A stretch of DNA of 50,086 nt, taken from positions 1-50,086 of the forward strand of contig CALALP010000057.1 of assembly GCA_937925515.1 (NCBI GenBank), given 5' to 3'. The notes under the pieces were generated by a model, which saw nothing but the letters and a program-made list of their open reading frames with translations, made no database searches and was not told where the DNA came from. Of this stretch, positions 39,383-48,970 are shown in pieces (the stretch's first letter is position 1; every line of letters begins with the position of its first letter). The position numbers and the translations under genes are program-made. Origin of the DNA: an uncultured Lachnoanaerobaculum sp. GTDB lineage: Bacteria; Bacillota; Clostridia; Lachnospirales; Lachnospiraceae.

Positions 39383-40459
39383 ATGAGGGCATTTGCACTT
39401 ATAGAAAGAGGAAAAGTAGGCATTATAGATATAGAAAAGCCTAAGATTAAAACAGAATATAATGCAATACTAAGACCTATAGCTATGTCAATATGTACTT
39501 CTGATGTAAATACTGTTTATGGTACAGGAAGTAAAAAGCCTGATAACTTGGTGCTTGGGCATGAGTGTGTAGCAGTTGTAGATGAGGTAGGAAGTGGAGT
39601 TAAAGATTTTAAAAAAGGAGATATAGTTGCAGTGCCTGCAATGACGCCTGATTGGAGAAATATTGAGATTCAAGAGGGAAACTTTTTACATGCAGGTAAA
39701 CCGTTTTCTGCAAATGCACTAGGCAGAAGTATACAAGGAGAGTTTGCAGAATATTTTTTAATAGAAGACGCAGATACAACTATTGCAAAGTTACCTGAGG
39801 GAGTAAGTATTGATGACGCTCTTATGTGTGTGGATATGGTAACAACAGGTTTTAGTGGTGCAGAGGAGGCAGACATAAGATTTGGCGACACTGTTGTAGT
39901 GCTTGGAATTGGTGCTGTTGGACTTATGACAATTCAAGGTGCTTTTCTTAGTGGAGCAGGAAAGATTATAGCAGTCGGTTCAAGAAAAGTTTCAGTTAAA
40001 CTTGCCCTAAAATATGGTGCTGATTTTATATTTGACTATAAGGCAGATAACATTACCCAAAAGGTACTTGAACTTACAGGTGGCAAGGGTGCTGATGTGG
40101 TTATAGTTTGTGGTGGAAATGATGAAACATTTTCATCTGCTATTGATATGGTAAGATATGGCATAGGGAAAGTGGTAAATCTTAAACATTTTTCAGGCGA
40201 CGGCAGTATTGAAATACCAAAGTTTTCAGGTGGTAGAGGAATGGGTGGAAAGACTGTAAAAATGGAGCTTGGAAAAGGTGGAAGAGCTAGAATGGAAAGA
40301 CTTATGAGTATGGTCAAATATAAAAAAATAAGTCCAAGAGATTTGATTACACATACTTTTTATGGCTTTGAAAAGTTAATACCTGCACTTGAAATGATGA
40401 GAAAGAAAGAAGATGATTTAATTAAAATAAAAGTTGTCCCGGAGTGGTTTTGTCAATGA
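39383..40459 (+). CDS. NADP-dependent zinc secondary-alcohol dehydrogenase
   Basis: 358 residues. The sequence closely follows the Thermoanaerobacter brockii-type enzyme: catalytic zinc ligands Cys38, His59 and Asp150, PDWRNIEIQEG in place of the four-Cys structural site, LGIGAVGLM at 173-181 for the cofactor, and GSR after the second strand, which favours NADP. Such enzymes usually reduce small ketones. In this cluster the substrate may be a keto group on a sugar or on a small precursor; that is an inference. AAGGAG precedes the ATG, and the stop overlaps the next ATG (ATGA). Confidence 0.88.
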   Translation: MRAFALIERGKVGIIDIEKPKIKTEYNAILRPIAMSICTSDVNTVYGTGSKKPDNLVLGHECVAVVDEVGSGVKDFKKGDIVAVPAMTPDWRNIEIQEGNFLHAGKPFSANALGRSIQGEFAEYFLIEDADTTIAKLPEGVSIDDALMCVDMVTTGFSGAEEADIRFGDTVVVLGIGAVGLMTIQGAFLSGAGKIIAVGSRKVSVKLALKYGADFIFDYKADNITQKVLELTGGKGADVVIVCGGNDETFSSAIDMVRYGIGKVVNLKHFSGDGSIEIPKFSGGRGMGGKTVKMELGKGGRARMERLMSMVKYKKISPRDLITHTFYGFEKLIPALEMMRKKEDDLIKIKVVPEWFCQ

Positions 40460-41430
40460 AAACAATAAGTATAGTAATACCTTGTTATAATGAAGAGGAA
40501 AATGTAGCACCTCTTAGTGAGGCAATAAAAAAAGTATTTGCAGATGAACTTAAAAATTATAAATATGAAATACTTTTTATAGATAATGATTCAAAGGATA
40601 ACACTAGAAATGTTATAAGGCAGTTATGTAAAGAAGATAAAGATATAAAGGCGATTTTTAATGCTAAAAATTTTGGTCAGTTTAATTCGCCTTATTATGC
40701 TATGCTCCAAACTACCGGAGATGCTACAATGCTTATGGCGGCAGATTTTCAAGACCCTGTTGAAATGATTCCAAAATATGTGAAAGCTTGGGAGGACGGC
40801 TATAAGATTGCAATAGGTATTAAAAAGGCAAGCAAGGAAAACTCTATAATGTATGGTCTTAGAAGTATGTATTATAAGCTAATAAAAAAGCTTTCAGATG
40901 TTGAGCAAATAGAGCATTTCACAGGTTTTGGACTTTATGATAGGGAGTTTATAGAAGTACTTAGAAAACTAGATGATCCGACTCCGTTTTTAAGAGGAAT
41001 TGTAGCTGAACTTGGCTTTAAAAGAATAGAAATACCTTATGAACAGCCTAAAAGAAGAGCAGGTATTACAAGTAATAATTTTTATAAACTTTATGATGCA
41101 GCAATGCTTTCAATAACTTCATATACTAAATTCGGTTTACGGCTGGCTACTTTTTTAGGGGGAATAAGTTGTATTGTAAGTGTGATTTTAGGAACTGTTT
41201 ATCTAGTCTTAAAACTAATGTATTGGGATAGATTTCCGGCAGGTATGGCACCTATTCTGATAGGAATGTTATTTTTAGGTTCAGTTCAGATATTTTTTAT
41301 AGGAATGATAGGTGAATATGTACTTACAATAAATCATAGAGTTATGAAACGTCCACTCGTGATAGAGGAAGAGAGGATAAATTTGAAAGGAAAAGAAGAT
41401 GAAGTACAGAGTGGACATTGTTCGCATTAG
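40456..41430 (+). CDS. GT2 glycosyltransferase with two C-terminal membrane segments (GtrB-like)
   Basis: 324 residues. The GT-A domain begins ISIVIPCYNEEENV; the metal/nucleotide motif is near Asp97-Asp100 (ADFQDP). Two membrane segments at about 235-262 and 270-295 follow. This matches GtrB/DPM1-type enzymes, which load a sugar onto polyprenyl phosphate. It overlaps the dehydrogenase stop by ATGA, and its own end overlaps the next gene by 32 nt. Confidence 0.85.
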   Translation: MKTISIVIPCYNEEENVAPLSEAIKKVFADELKNYKYEILFIDNDSKDNTRNVIRQLCKEDKDIKAIFNAKNFGQFNSPYYAMLQTTGDATMLMAADFQDPVEMIPKYVKAWEDGYKIAIGIKKASKENSIMYGLRSMYYKLIKKLSDVEQIEHFTGFGLYDREFIEVLRKLDDPTPFLRGIVAELGFKRIEIPYEQPKRRAGITSNNFYKLYDAAMLSITSYTKFGLRLATFLGGISCIVSVILGTVYLVLKLMYWDRFPAGMAPILIGMLFLGSVQIFFIGMIGEYVLTINHRVMKRPLVIEEERINLKGKEDEVQSGHCSH

Positions 41431-43606
41431 AGAAAATAAAATTACTTTAAATGGTTGGGTAGTTGGAAAAAATCCAATGTCAGAAGTTAGTTATGAAGTT
41501 TTTGATAAGAATAATAATCCTATTAAGTTTAATATGGTTTCTACAAGAAGAGATGATGTAAGCAGGATATATTTCCATGAAGTATATGATAAGGACTTTG
41601 GCTTTGATATTCAGTTTGAATATATAAGGGGAGAGGATTATTACTTGGTTATAAAATGTGAAAATAGAACAAGAAAAATCAAGTATAATGAAGAACTTAT
41701 AGGAAAGAGAGCCTCAGTAGCTCATAAAAGGCTTGAAAAATTAAAAGACCTTTGTAACATGGAAACTGTAAGGGTTGCAATGGATTATCTTAAAAAGCAT
41801 GGCATAAAGGCACTTATTAGAAAGTCAAGAAATAAAATAAAAGGCATTGACAGTGATTATGAGTATGCTGAATGGTATGAAAAGACCAAGCCTACAAGTG
41901 AAGAACTACTTAGCCAAAGAGAACATAAGTTTGATTATAGTCCTTTATTTTCAATAGTTATACCTGTATTTGAAACACCTGACAATTTTTTAAAAGAACT
42001 TTTAGAGTCATTATTAAATCAGACTTATCAAAACTTTGAAGTGTGTATTGCTGATGCAAGTAGAAAAGGGAATGAAAAGACTAATATATTAAATGAATAT
42101 TCTAAGAAAGATAAAAGAATTAGATTTGAAACATTGCATGAGAACTTAGGCATTTCAGAAAACACTAATAGAGCAATAAGTTTAGCAAAGGGAGATTTTA
42201 TAGTTTTATGCGACCATGATGATGTAGTTCCTCAAAATGCACTTTTTGAGTGTGCTAAGGCAATAAATGAAAATCCTTTGTGCGATTGTTTGTATTCTGA
42301 TGAAGACAAGCTTGATATGGACGGAGGTTCATTATTTGACCCACATTTTAAACCGGACTTTAATCAGGATATGCTTACAAGTGTAAATTATATATGTCAT
42401 TTATTTGTTGTTAAAAAGACATTAATTGAAAAATATGGTGCATTTAACTCTGAATATGACGGAGCTCAAGACTATGACTTTATTTTTAGAATGACTGAGA
42501 ATGCAGCTTGCATTGTTCACATTCCAAAGGTCTTATATCATTGGAGATGCCATATTAATTCTACTGCAAGTAATCCACAGAGCAAATTATATGCCTTTGA
42601 AAATGGTGCAAAGGCTATAAAAGCTCATTATGAAAGAGTTTATCCTGAGATTGAGATTGAAAAAATTGAAAAGGGAATAGATTATGGTATATATCATACT
42701 TATTTTAAGTTAAAGAAAGAACCTTTAGTATCTGTTATTATACCTAATAAAGACCATTCTGAAGATTTAGACAAGGCAATAAGGTCGGTTTATGAAGTAG
42801 GAAATTATAAGAACTTGGAATTTATAATAGTTGAAAATAATTCTACATTAGACAAAACCTTTAAATACTATGAGGATATACAAAAAGAATTTCCATTTGT
42901 AAAAGTTGTAAAATGGGATAGAGAGTTTAATTATTCAGCAATAAACAATTTTGGAGTTAAGTTTTCTAAGGGAGAGTATCTCTTCTTTTTAAATAATGAT
43001 GTTGAAATTATAAATGCAAATTCAATACATGAAATGCTTGGATATTTACAAAGAGAAGATGTAGGAATTTGTGGTTGTAGGCTCTTATATGAAGATAATA
43101 CAATTCAACATGCAGGAGTTGTCATAGGTTTTGGTGGAATAGCAGGGCATACCTTTATCGGTCTTTATGAAGAAGAAAATAGCTATTTTCATAGGGCAAT
43201 GACTGCACAAGATTATTCTGCCGTTACGGCAGCGGCACTTATGACAAAGAGGGAACTATTTGATAAGGTAGGAGGCTTTACTGAAAAGCTTGCAGTTGCT
43301 TTTAATGACATTGATTTTTGCCTTAAGATAAGAGAACTTGGAAAACTTGTAGTATATAACCCTTATGCACTATTTCATCATTATGAATCAAAGTCAAGAG
43401 GGCTTGAAGATACTCCGGAAAAGGTCGAAAGATTTAACAAAGAAATAGCAACATTTATGAAAGCTTGGCAAGATGTCTTAGATAATGGCGATCCATATTA
43501 TAATCCAAATCTTACTCTTTTAAAGTCAAACTTTGCTTTAAGAGATTTATTAAAGGAAAAGATAGGAGAGCCTTATCATATAGAGGGAATTGAAAAATAT
43601 ATGTAA
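41399..43606 (+). CDS. Large GT2 glycosyltransferase with two catalytic domains
   Basis: 735 residues. Residues about 1-100 look like a small beta domain (NGWVVGKNP, YEVFDKNNNPI). The first GT2 domain starts near residue 182 (FSIVIPVFETPDNF) with DHDD near 274. The second starts near 443 (VSVIIPNKDHSEDL) with NNDVE near 532. Double-domain enzymes of this kind build repeating or disaccharide units of cell-surface polymers. AAAGGAAAAG precedes the ATG, which lies inside the previous gene. Confidence 0.85.
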   Translation: MKYRVDIVRIRENKITLNGWVVGKNPMSEVSYEVFDKNNNPIKFNMVSTRRDDVSRIYFHEVYDKDFGFDIQFEYIRGEDYYLVIKCENRTRKIKYNEELIGKRASVAHKRLEKLKDLCNMETVRVAMDYLKKHGIKALIRKSRNKIKGIDSDYEYAEWYEKTKPTSEELLSQREHKFDYSPLFSIVIPVFETPDNFLKELLESLLNQTYQNFEVCIADASRKGNEKTNILNEYSKKDKRIRFETLHENLGISENTNRAISLAKGDFIVLCDHDDVVPQNALFECAKAINENPLCDCLYSDEDKLDMDGGSLFDPHFKPDFNQDMLTSVNYICHLFVVKKTLIEKYGAFNSEYDGAQDYDFIFRMTENAACIVHIPKVLYHWRCHINSTASNPQSKLYAFENGAKAIKAHYERVYPEIEIEKIEKGIDYGIYHTYFKLKKEPLVSVIIPNKDHSEDLDKAIRSVYEVGNYKNLEFIIVENNSTLDKTFKYYEDIQKEFPFVKVVKWDREFNYSAINNFGVKFSKGEYLFFLNNDVEIINANSIHEMLGYLQREDVGICGCRLLYEDNTIQHAGVVIGFGGIAGHTFIGLYEEENSYFHRAMTAQDYSAVTAAALMTKRELFDKVGGFTEKLAVAFNDIDFCLKIRELGKLVVYNPYALFHHYESKSRGLEDTPEKVERFNKEIATFMKAWQDVLDNGDPYYNPNLTLLKSNFALRDLLKEKIGEPYHIEGIEKYM

Positions 43607-43616
43607 TGGGAAGATT

Positions 43617-44597
43617 ATGAAAAAAAATGATGTTACAGTAATTATACCGAATTATAATGGAATTAAGTTTTTAGACAAATGTATTAATGCACTAAAACTA
43701 CAAACATATAAGAACTTTGATATATTGGTAGTTGATAATGCCTCTAAGGACGGTAGCGTAGAATGGCTTAAGGAAAATAAGATAGAAAGCATTTTCCTTG
43801 AAGAAAATCTAGGTTTTGCAGGAGGTGTAAATGTAGGGCTTAGAAAATGTGATTCTGAGTTTGTCATTCTTTTAAATAATGACACTGAGGTTTTTCCTGA
43901 TTTTGTGGAGGAACTACTAAAAGCTATAAAGAAATCTAAAAAAATATTTTCAGTTAATCCAATGATGCTCCAAATGAATAATAAGGAGCTTATGGACGAT
44001 GCAGGCGACGGAATATGTATCCTTGGTTGGGCATTTCAAATAGGAGTCGGAGAAAATAAAAGAAATTATCAAAAAAGCAGAGAAATATTTTCTGCTTGTG
44101 CAGGGGCATCTATTTATAGAAAGTCAGTGCTTGATAAGATAGGATACTTTGACGAACTACATTTTGCATATCTTGAAGACATTGATTTAGGATATAGAGC
44201 AAGACTTTTTGGTTATAAAAATGTATATGAGCCAAGGGCAAGAGTATATCACTATGGCAGTGGAACTTCAGGTTCAAAATATAATTCATTTAAGGTAAAG
44301 CTTGCAGCAAGAAATAATATATATTTACATTATAAAAACCAATGCACTCTACAACTTATTATCAATGCACTTTTTTTACTTCTTGGAATAATAATAAAAG
44401 CAATTTTCTTTTATAGAAAGGGATTCTTAAGTGATTATATATATGGTTGTAAGGAAGGTATGATAAAATGTATTGATTGTAAAAGAGTTGACAGTTCAAA
44501 GGTTTCAGTATTAAGATATGTAGCAGTCGAAGTACAAATGATAGTGGGTATGTTTGAATATGTTCTACATTTTATCAATAGGAGGCTAGGGCGATAG
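43617..44597 (+). CDS. GT2 glycosyltransferase, rhamnosyltransferase-like
   Basis: 326 residues from ATG 43617. VTVIIPNYNG at the start, NLGFAGGVN near residue 69, the NNDTE metal motif near 92, and LEDIDLGYRARLFGY near 190 resemble RfbF/WbbL-type transferases; the donor sugar cannot be read from sequence. One C-terminal membrane-associated segment (LIINALFLLLGIIIKAIFF) is visible. The next gene begins directly after its stop. Confidence 0.83.
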   Translation: MKKNDVTVIIPNYNGIKFLDKCINALKLQTYKNFDILVVDNASKDGSVEWLKENKIESIFLEENLGFAGGVNVGLRKCDSEFVILLNNDTEVFPDFVEELLKAIKKSKKIFSVNPMMLQMNNKELMDDAGDGICILGWAFQIGVGENKRNYQKSREIFSACAGASIYRKSVLDKIGYFDELHFAYLEDIDLGYRARLFGYKNVYEPRARVYHYGSGTSGSKYNSFKVKLAARNNIYLHYKNQCTLQLIINALFLLLGIIIKAIFFYRKGFLSDYIYGCKEGMIKCIDCKRVDSSKVSVLRYVAVEVQMIVGMFEYVLHFINRRLGR

Positions 44598-46004
44598 ATG
44601 ATAAAAGGTAATCAGGCACTGCTTAGTAGACTCCATGTAGTTTTAGATGCAATAGTTATAGCTTTTAGTTATCTTCTGTCATGGTTTATACTTTTTGGAT
44701 TTAAGCGTAATTTAGGTACATTGCCGTTTAACATATATGTTATTGCACTTGTGGCTATTTTACCGGTATATATGTTACTTAATTCCATATTTGAACTTTA
44801 TGCTCCTAAGAGGGTTCTAAGCCGTAGAACTGAACTTACAAATATCTTTAAGGCTAATACTATTGGCTTTATGATTTTTACATTGGTTCTATTCTTGGGT
44901 TCAAAAAATATTTATTTTTATCATTTTTCAAGAAGACTTACAGTATTATTTTATGTATTAAGTATTGTGCTTATGACTATTGAGAGAAACTCTGTAAGAA
45001 TGATTTTAAGAAGTATGCGTTCAAGGGGTTATAACTTAAAGCATGTACTTCTAGTTGGTTATAGTAGAGCAGCAGAGGCTTTTATCGATAGGATAAGATA
45101 TAATCCTGAATGGGGTTATAATATAACAGGTATACTTGATGATAAAAAAGAAATTGGCTATGAATATAAGGGGATAAAGGTTATAGGGAAAATTTATGAT
45201 TTAAGCGATTTTTTAAAGATGAATATGCTTGATGAAATTGCCATAACACTTAGCCTTAGCTATTATGATCACTTGGAGGGAATTGTAAGGGAATGTGAGA
45301 AGTCGGGAGTTCATACTAAATTTATACCTGACTATAATAATGTAATTCCAACAGTACCTTATACAGAAGATTTATTTGGACTTCCGGTCATCAATATAAG
45401 ACATGTGCCTCTTACTGAATTTTGGAATGCATTTATAAAAAGAATAGTAGATATACTCGCAGGTATAGTAGGACTTATAATATTTTCACCTATAATGCTG
45501 ATAGTAGCTATTGCAGTGAAACTTACAAGTAGAGGGCCTATTATTTTTTCACAAGAAAGAGTAGGACTTCATAACAGACCTTTTAAAATGTATAAATTCA
45601 GGTCTATGACAGTACAGCCTGTTAAAAAGGAGGTCAAGGGGTGGACTACAAAGGAAGACCCTAGAGTAACAGCAGTAGGAAAGTTTATAAGAAAAACAAG
45701 CATTGATGAAACTCCTCAATTTTTTAATATTTTAATAGGCGATATGAGCATTGTAGGTCCAAGACCTGAAAGACCGTATTTTGTTGAAAAGTTTAAGGAA
45801 GAAATTCCACATTATATGATAAAACATCAAGTTCGTCCGGGACTTACAGGTTGGGCTCAAGTCAATGGATATAGAGGAGATACCTCAATAGAAAAAAGAA
45901 TTGAGCATGATTTGTATTATATTGAGAATTGGACACTTAGTTTTGATATTAAAATAATGTTTTTAACTATTTTTAAGGGCTTTATCAATAAAAATGCATA
46001 TTAA
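44598..46004 (+). CDS. Polyprenyl-phosphate sugar-1-phosphate transferase
   Basis: 468 residues. Four or five N-terminal membrane segments (residues about 10-125) are followed by a CoA-binding-like soluble part and the C-terminal sugar transferase domain: KRIVDILAGIVGLI, MYKFRSMT, TSIDETPQFFNILIGDMSIVGPRPE, and RPGLTGWAQVNGY. Enzymes of the WbaP/CpsE type start glycan synthesis by moving a sugar phosphate to undecaprenyl phosphate. It starts with no gap after the previous stop. It ends the tightly packed part of the cluster. Confidence 0.92.
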   Translation: MIKGNQALLSRLHVVLDAIVIAFSYLLSWFILFGFKRNLGTLPFNIYVIALVAILPVYMLLNSIFELYAPKRVLSRRTELTNIFKANTIGFMIFTLVLFLGSKNIYFYHFSRRLTVLFYVLSIVLMTIERNSVRMILRSMRSRGYNLKHVLLVGYSRAAEAFIDRIRYNPEWGYNITGILDDKKEIGYEYKGIKVIGKIYDLSDFLKMNMLDEIAITLSLSYYDHLEGIVRECEKSGVHTKFIPDYNNVIPTVPYTEDLFGLPVINIRHVPLTEFWNAFIKRIVDILAGIVGLIIFSPIMLIVAIAVKLTSRGPIIFSQERVGLHNRPFKMYKFRSMTVQPVKKEVKGWTTKEDPRVTAVGKFIRKTSIDETPQFFNILIGDMSIVGPRPERPYFVEKFKEEIPHYMIKHQVRPGLTGWAQVNGYRGDTSIEKRIEHDLYYIENWTLSFDIKIMFLTIFKGFINKNAY

Positions 46005-46058
46005 TTATTTAAATTTGTTTTATAATAACAATAAAAAAATTAGCTGAAAGGAATAAAT

Positions 46059-47738
46059 ATGAGTCGTGGATTTCATGAAGAGGATCAAAGAAGTCTTACT
46101 AGAAGTAGATCAAGAAGTAGAAGACAGAGTAATAGAAAAGAGAATAATGTAGGAACTCCTTTTGATGAGGAGCAGCCTAAAAAAAGTAAGTGGTGGATTA
46201 AAGCCATTGTTTTTTGTGTAGCAGAAGTTATTGCACTTGTTTTTATCTTTGGATACTCCTATGCAATAAGGCAGTATAACAGAATACAAAGACCTATTTT
46301 TAATGAGGAAAATGTTAAAAACTCTGAATTAAGCATTGAAAAGATAAAGGAAATGGAAGAGGGCTATTGGAATATTGCAGTATTTGGAGTCGATTCAAGA
46401 GATAAATCAGTTGGAAAAGGTTGGAACTCTGATGTTATTATTGTAGTGAGCATAAACAGAGGAACAGGCGAAATTAAGATGAGTTCCGTATATCGTGATA
46501 CTTATCTCGATACCGGCTATGGTAAACTTAATAAAATTAATAATGCTTATGCAGTGGGTGGACCTGAGCAGGCACTTAAGGCTATAAATAAAAACCTTGA
46601 TTTAAATATTACTGATTATGTAACCTTTAACTGGAGTGCTGTTGCTACTGCCATAAATATTTTAGGTGGTGTAGATGTTGATATAACTAAGGCAGAATTT
46701 AAATATATAAACTCATATATTACAGATACTGTTAAGGGAACAGATATCGGTTCAGTTCATTTAAAGCAACCGGGAATGAATCATCTTGACGGTATACAAG
46801 CAGTTGCCTATGCAAGACTTAGATATATGGACAGCGACTTTGAAAGAACTGAAAGACAGAGAAAAATTATACAGCTTGCATTTGACAAAGCAAAAAAAGC
46901 AGATTTAAAGACATTAAATGATTTGCTTGGAAATATGCTTTCTATGGTTGCTACCAATATGACTTGGCAGGACGGACTTGATGTAATTGCAAAGATTGAT
47001 AAATATAAAATAGGCGAAACCACAGGTTTTCCTTTTACAAAGGGAGGTGTTAATGTAAGAGGTAAGGGAGTTGTAGTTGCACCTCAAAATCTAGTTTCAA
47101 ATGTAAAAGAACTTCATAAATTTCTTTTTGGAGATGAGGCGTATGAAGTATCAAATACAGTACAGGATATAAATTATAGGATTGGCAGGGACGGTGGCAG
47201 AGGCTATGGAGATGATGACGGAGGAGGTAAGAAGAAAAATAAGGAAACCTTACCTGAAACTACGCCTACTCAGTCCACAACAGCTGAATATACTACAACA
47301 CGTTCTGAAACCTCCACAAATTCAAGTGGCAGACCTTATGAAACAAATAGAAATGGCGATATAATATGGCTTGATGAACAATCTAGTTCAGAAACCATTG
47401 AAACAAATGAGCCAACCGATCCGTCAAATAGAGGGCCGGGAGTTACTACTTCTGCAGGAAGTAGTAGTGCATCAGGAGTAATGGAGGGAACTACAAAGAG
47501 CGGCGAAGCCTCATCAACCAAGGGTTCTATGCATGAGTCTACAAGTGCTACAAATACTACTTCAAGTATTGGAGAAACTATTTCTCCACAACCAAGTACC
47601 TCTCAAGCAACTACTGTTGCAGCACCTAATACATCTGCTGTAACACCTACGACAGGTATGATTGATGCACCTGAATCTAAGATACAGTCACCTGCACCGT
47701 CTATGACAGGAGAAAATGGAGGGCCGGGAGTAAATTAA
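46059..47738 (+). CDS. LytR-CpsA-Psr family glycopolymer ligase
   Basis: 559 residues. A short basic cytoplasmic tail (RSRSRSRRQ), one membrane segment (about 46-68), then the LCP domain (about 105-290) with Asp112, Arg114 and Arg146 (SVYRDTYL), and the Arg/Asp-rich ARLRYMDSDFERTERQRKII motif. Residues about 395-559 are low-complexity Ser/Thr/Pro, probably spanning the wall. LCP proteins attach lipid-linked polymers to peptidoglycan, which fits the preceding glycan genes. GAAAGGAA precedes the ATG, 54 nt after the sugar transferase. Confidence 0.93.
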   Translation: MSRGFHEEDQRSLTRSRSRSRRQSNRKENNVGTPFDEEQPKKSKWWIKAIVFCVAEVIALVFIFGYSYAIRQYNRIQRPIFNEENVKNSELSIEKIKEMEEGYWNIAVFGVDSRDKSVGKGWNSDVIIVVSINRGTGEIKMSSVYRDTYLDTGYGKLNKINNAYAVGGPEQALKAINKNLDLNITDYVTFNWSAVATAINILGGVDVDITKAEFKYINSYITDTVKGTDIGSVHLKQPGMNHLDGIQAVAYARLRYMDSDFERTERQRKIIQLAFDKAKKADLKTLNDLLGNMLSMVATNMTWQDGLDVIAKIDKYKIGETTGFPFTKGGVNVRGKGVVVAPQNLVSNVKELHKFLFGDEAYEVSNTVQDINYRIGRDGGRGYGDDDGGGKKKNKETLPETTPTQSTTAEYTTTRSETSTNSSGRPYETNRNGDIIWLDEQSSSETIETNEPTDPSNRGPGVTTSAGSSSASGVMEGTTKSGEASSTKGSMHESTSATNTTSSIGETISPQPSTSQATTVAAPNTSAVTPTTGMIDAPESKIQSPAPSMTGENGGPGVN

Positions 47739-47752
47739 TAAAAGGAGGAAAT

Positions 47753-48796
47753 ATGTTAAAACCTAAACATTTACAAAAGGGAGATAAAGTAGCAATAGTA
47801 AGCCTTTCTATGGGGCTTTTGGGAGAACCTGAATTTATACATAAATATGATATTGCAAAAAAAAGATTAGAGGAAGATTTTGGACTTGAAGTTATATGTA
47901 TGGAAAATACCTTAAAGGGCATAAAATATCTTGGAGAAAACCCTAAGGCAAGAGCAGAAGACTTTATGAATGCCTTTAGAGATAAGTCTATAAAAGCAGT
48001 ATTTTGTGCAATAGGAGGAAATGATGCTATAAAGATACTTCCTTATGTAGATTTTGAGGTATTACGAAATAATCCTAAAATTTTTACAGGCTTTTCAGAT
48101 ACTACAAGCAATCATTTTATGCTGTATAAAGCAGGAGTAATCTCATATTATGGTGCAAGTGTAATGAATAACTTTGCAGAGTATGTAAAAATCAATGATT
48201 ATACATTGCAAGCTATAAAGGATACATTATTTGAACCAAAGGAAAATCTTGAGATAAAGAGTGCACCTTATTGGTATGATGATGAAGATGAGAAAATTTG
48301 GTGGGGTGTAAATAATATAAATAGATTAAAGGAATATCACCCTGAAGAAAAAGGATATGAGATTATACAGGGAAAAGGTGTAGTCGAGGGAGAACTTCTA
48401 GGAGGTTGCCTTGATGTATTTTCAGATATTATGGATACTGAGATTTGGCCAACAAAAGAAGAATGGAAAGGTAAGATATTATTTGCAGAAACTAGTGAAG
48501 AAGATATGTCGCCTAAATTTTTAGAGTCTTTACTTATGAGGTTTAAAGACCAAGGTATCCTTGATGTTATAAATGGGATTATAGTTGGTAAACCTGCAAA
48601 AAGAAGTAAGTATGAGCCTTATAAGGAAGTATTTAAAAAGGTTGTAGGCGAGGTTGCAAACAGAGCCGAAATGCCGATTATGTTTAATGTAAATTTTGGG
48701 CATGCAGAACCGATAGGTGTGATTCCTTATGGAGTTAAACTTAGACTTGATGCAGATAACAAAAAGCTTACTTTGCTTGAGAAAGCGACAGAGTAA
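47753..48796 (+). CDS. Peptidase S66 family (LD-carboxypeptidase / MccF-like)
   Basis: 347 residues. The nucleophile is Ser115 in FTGFSDTT; a Glu in the LFAETSEEDMSP region and His317 (NFGHAEP) complete the expected Ser-Glu-His triad. The family includes cytoplasmic LD-carboxypeptidases of peptidoglycan recycling and MccF, which destroys microcin C. No signal peptide is visible. AAAGGAGG precedes the ATG, 14 nt after the LCP gene. The wall context favours a peptidoglycan role, but a resistance role is possible. Confidence 0.9.
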   Translation: MLKPKHLQKGDKVAIVSLSMGLLGEPEFIHKYDIAKKRLEEDFGLEVICMENTLKGIKYLGENPKARAEDFMNAFRDKSIKAVFCAIGGNDAIKILPYVDFEVLRNNPKIFTGFSDTTSNHFMLYKAGVISYYGASVMNNFAEYVKINDYTLQAIKDTLFEPKENLEIKSAPYWYDDEDEKIWWGVNNINRLKEYHPEEKGYEIIQGKGVVEGELLGGCLDVFSDIMDTEIWPTKEEWKGKILFAETSEEDMSPKFLESLLMRFKDQGILDVINGIIVGKPAKRSKYEPYKEVFKKVVGEVANRAEMPIMFNVNFGHAEPIGVIPYGVKLRLDADNKKLTLLEKATE

Positions 48797-48918
48797 TGGT
48801 TGATTCTGAGTGCGTTGTGTGTTACAATCTAATTGGTAGAAATACTAAAAATGAGTACCGCTCCCTGATATGCGGAAGATAAATGTTCAGGACTAATATA
48901 ATAATTGTAATTAAAAAA

Positions 48919-48957
48919 CGCCTTAAAATAACCTAGTAAGTCTTTAAGGCGTTTTTT
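48919..48957. terminator. Bidirectional terminator between S66 peptidase and sdpI-like gene
   Basis: CGCCTTAAA (48919-48927) pairs with TTTAAGGCG (48943-48951), 15-nt loop, with six A before and six T after, so it works in both directions. It separates convergent genes. The stretch 48797-48918 shows no gene. Confidence 0.88.
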
Positions 48958-48970
48958 GTGCTTAGATTAA

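Noticed and set aside
40036..40317. Minus-strand frames inside the alcohol dehydrogenase gene
   Set aside because: They are antisense shadows rich in Pro/Ser with no ribosome site; the plus-strand gene is fully supported by its motifs.
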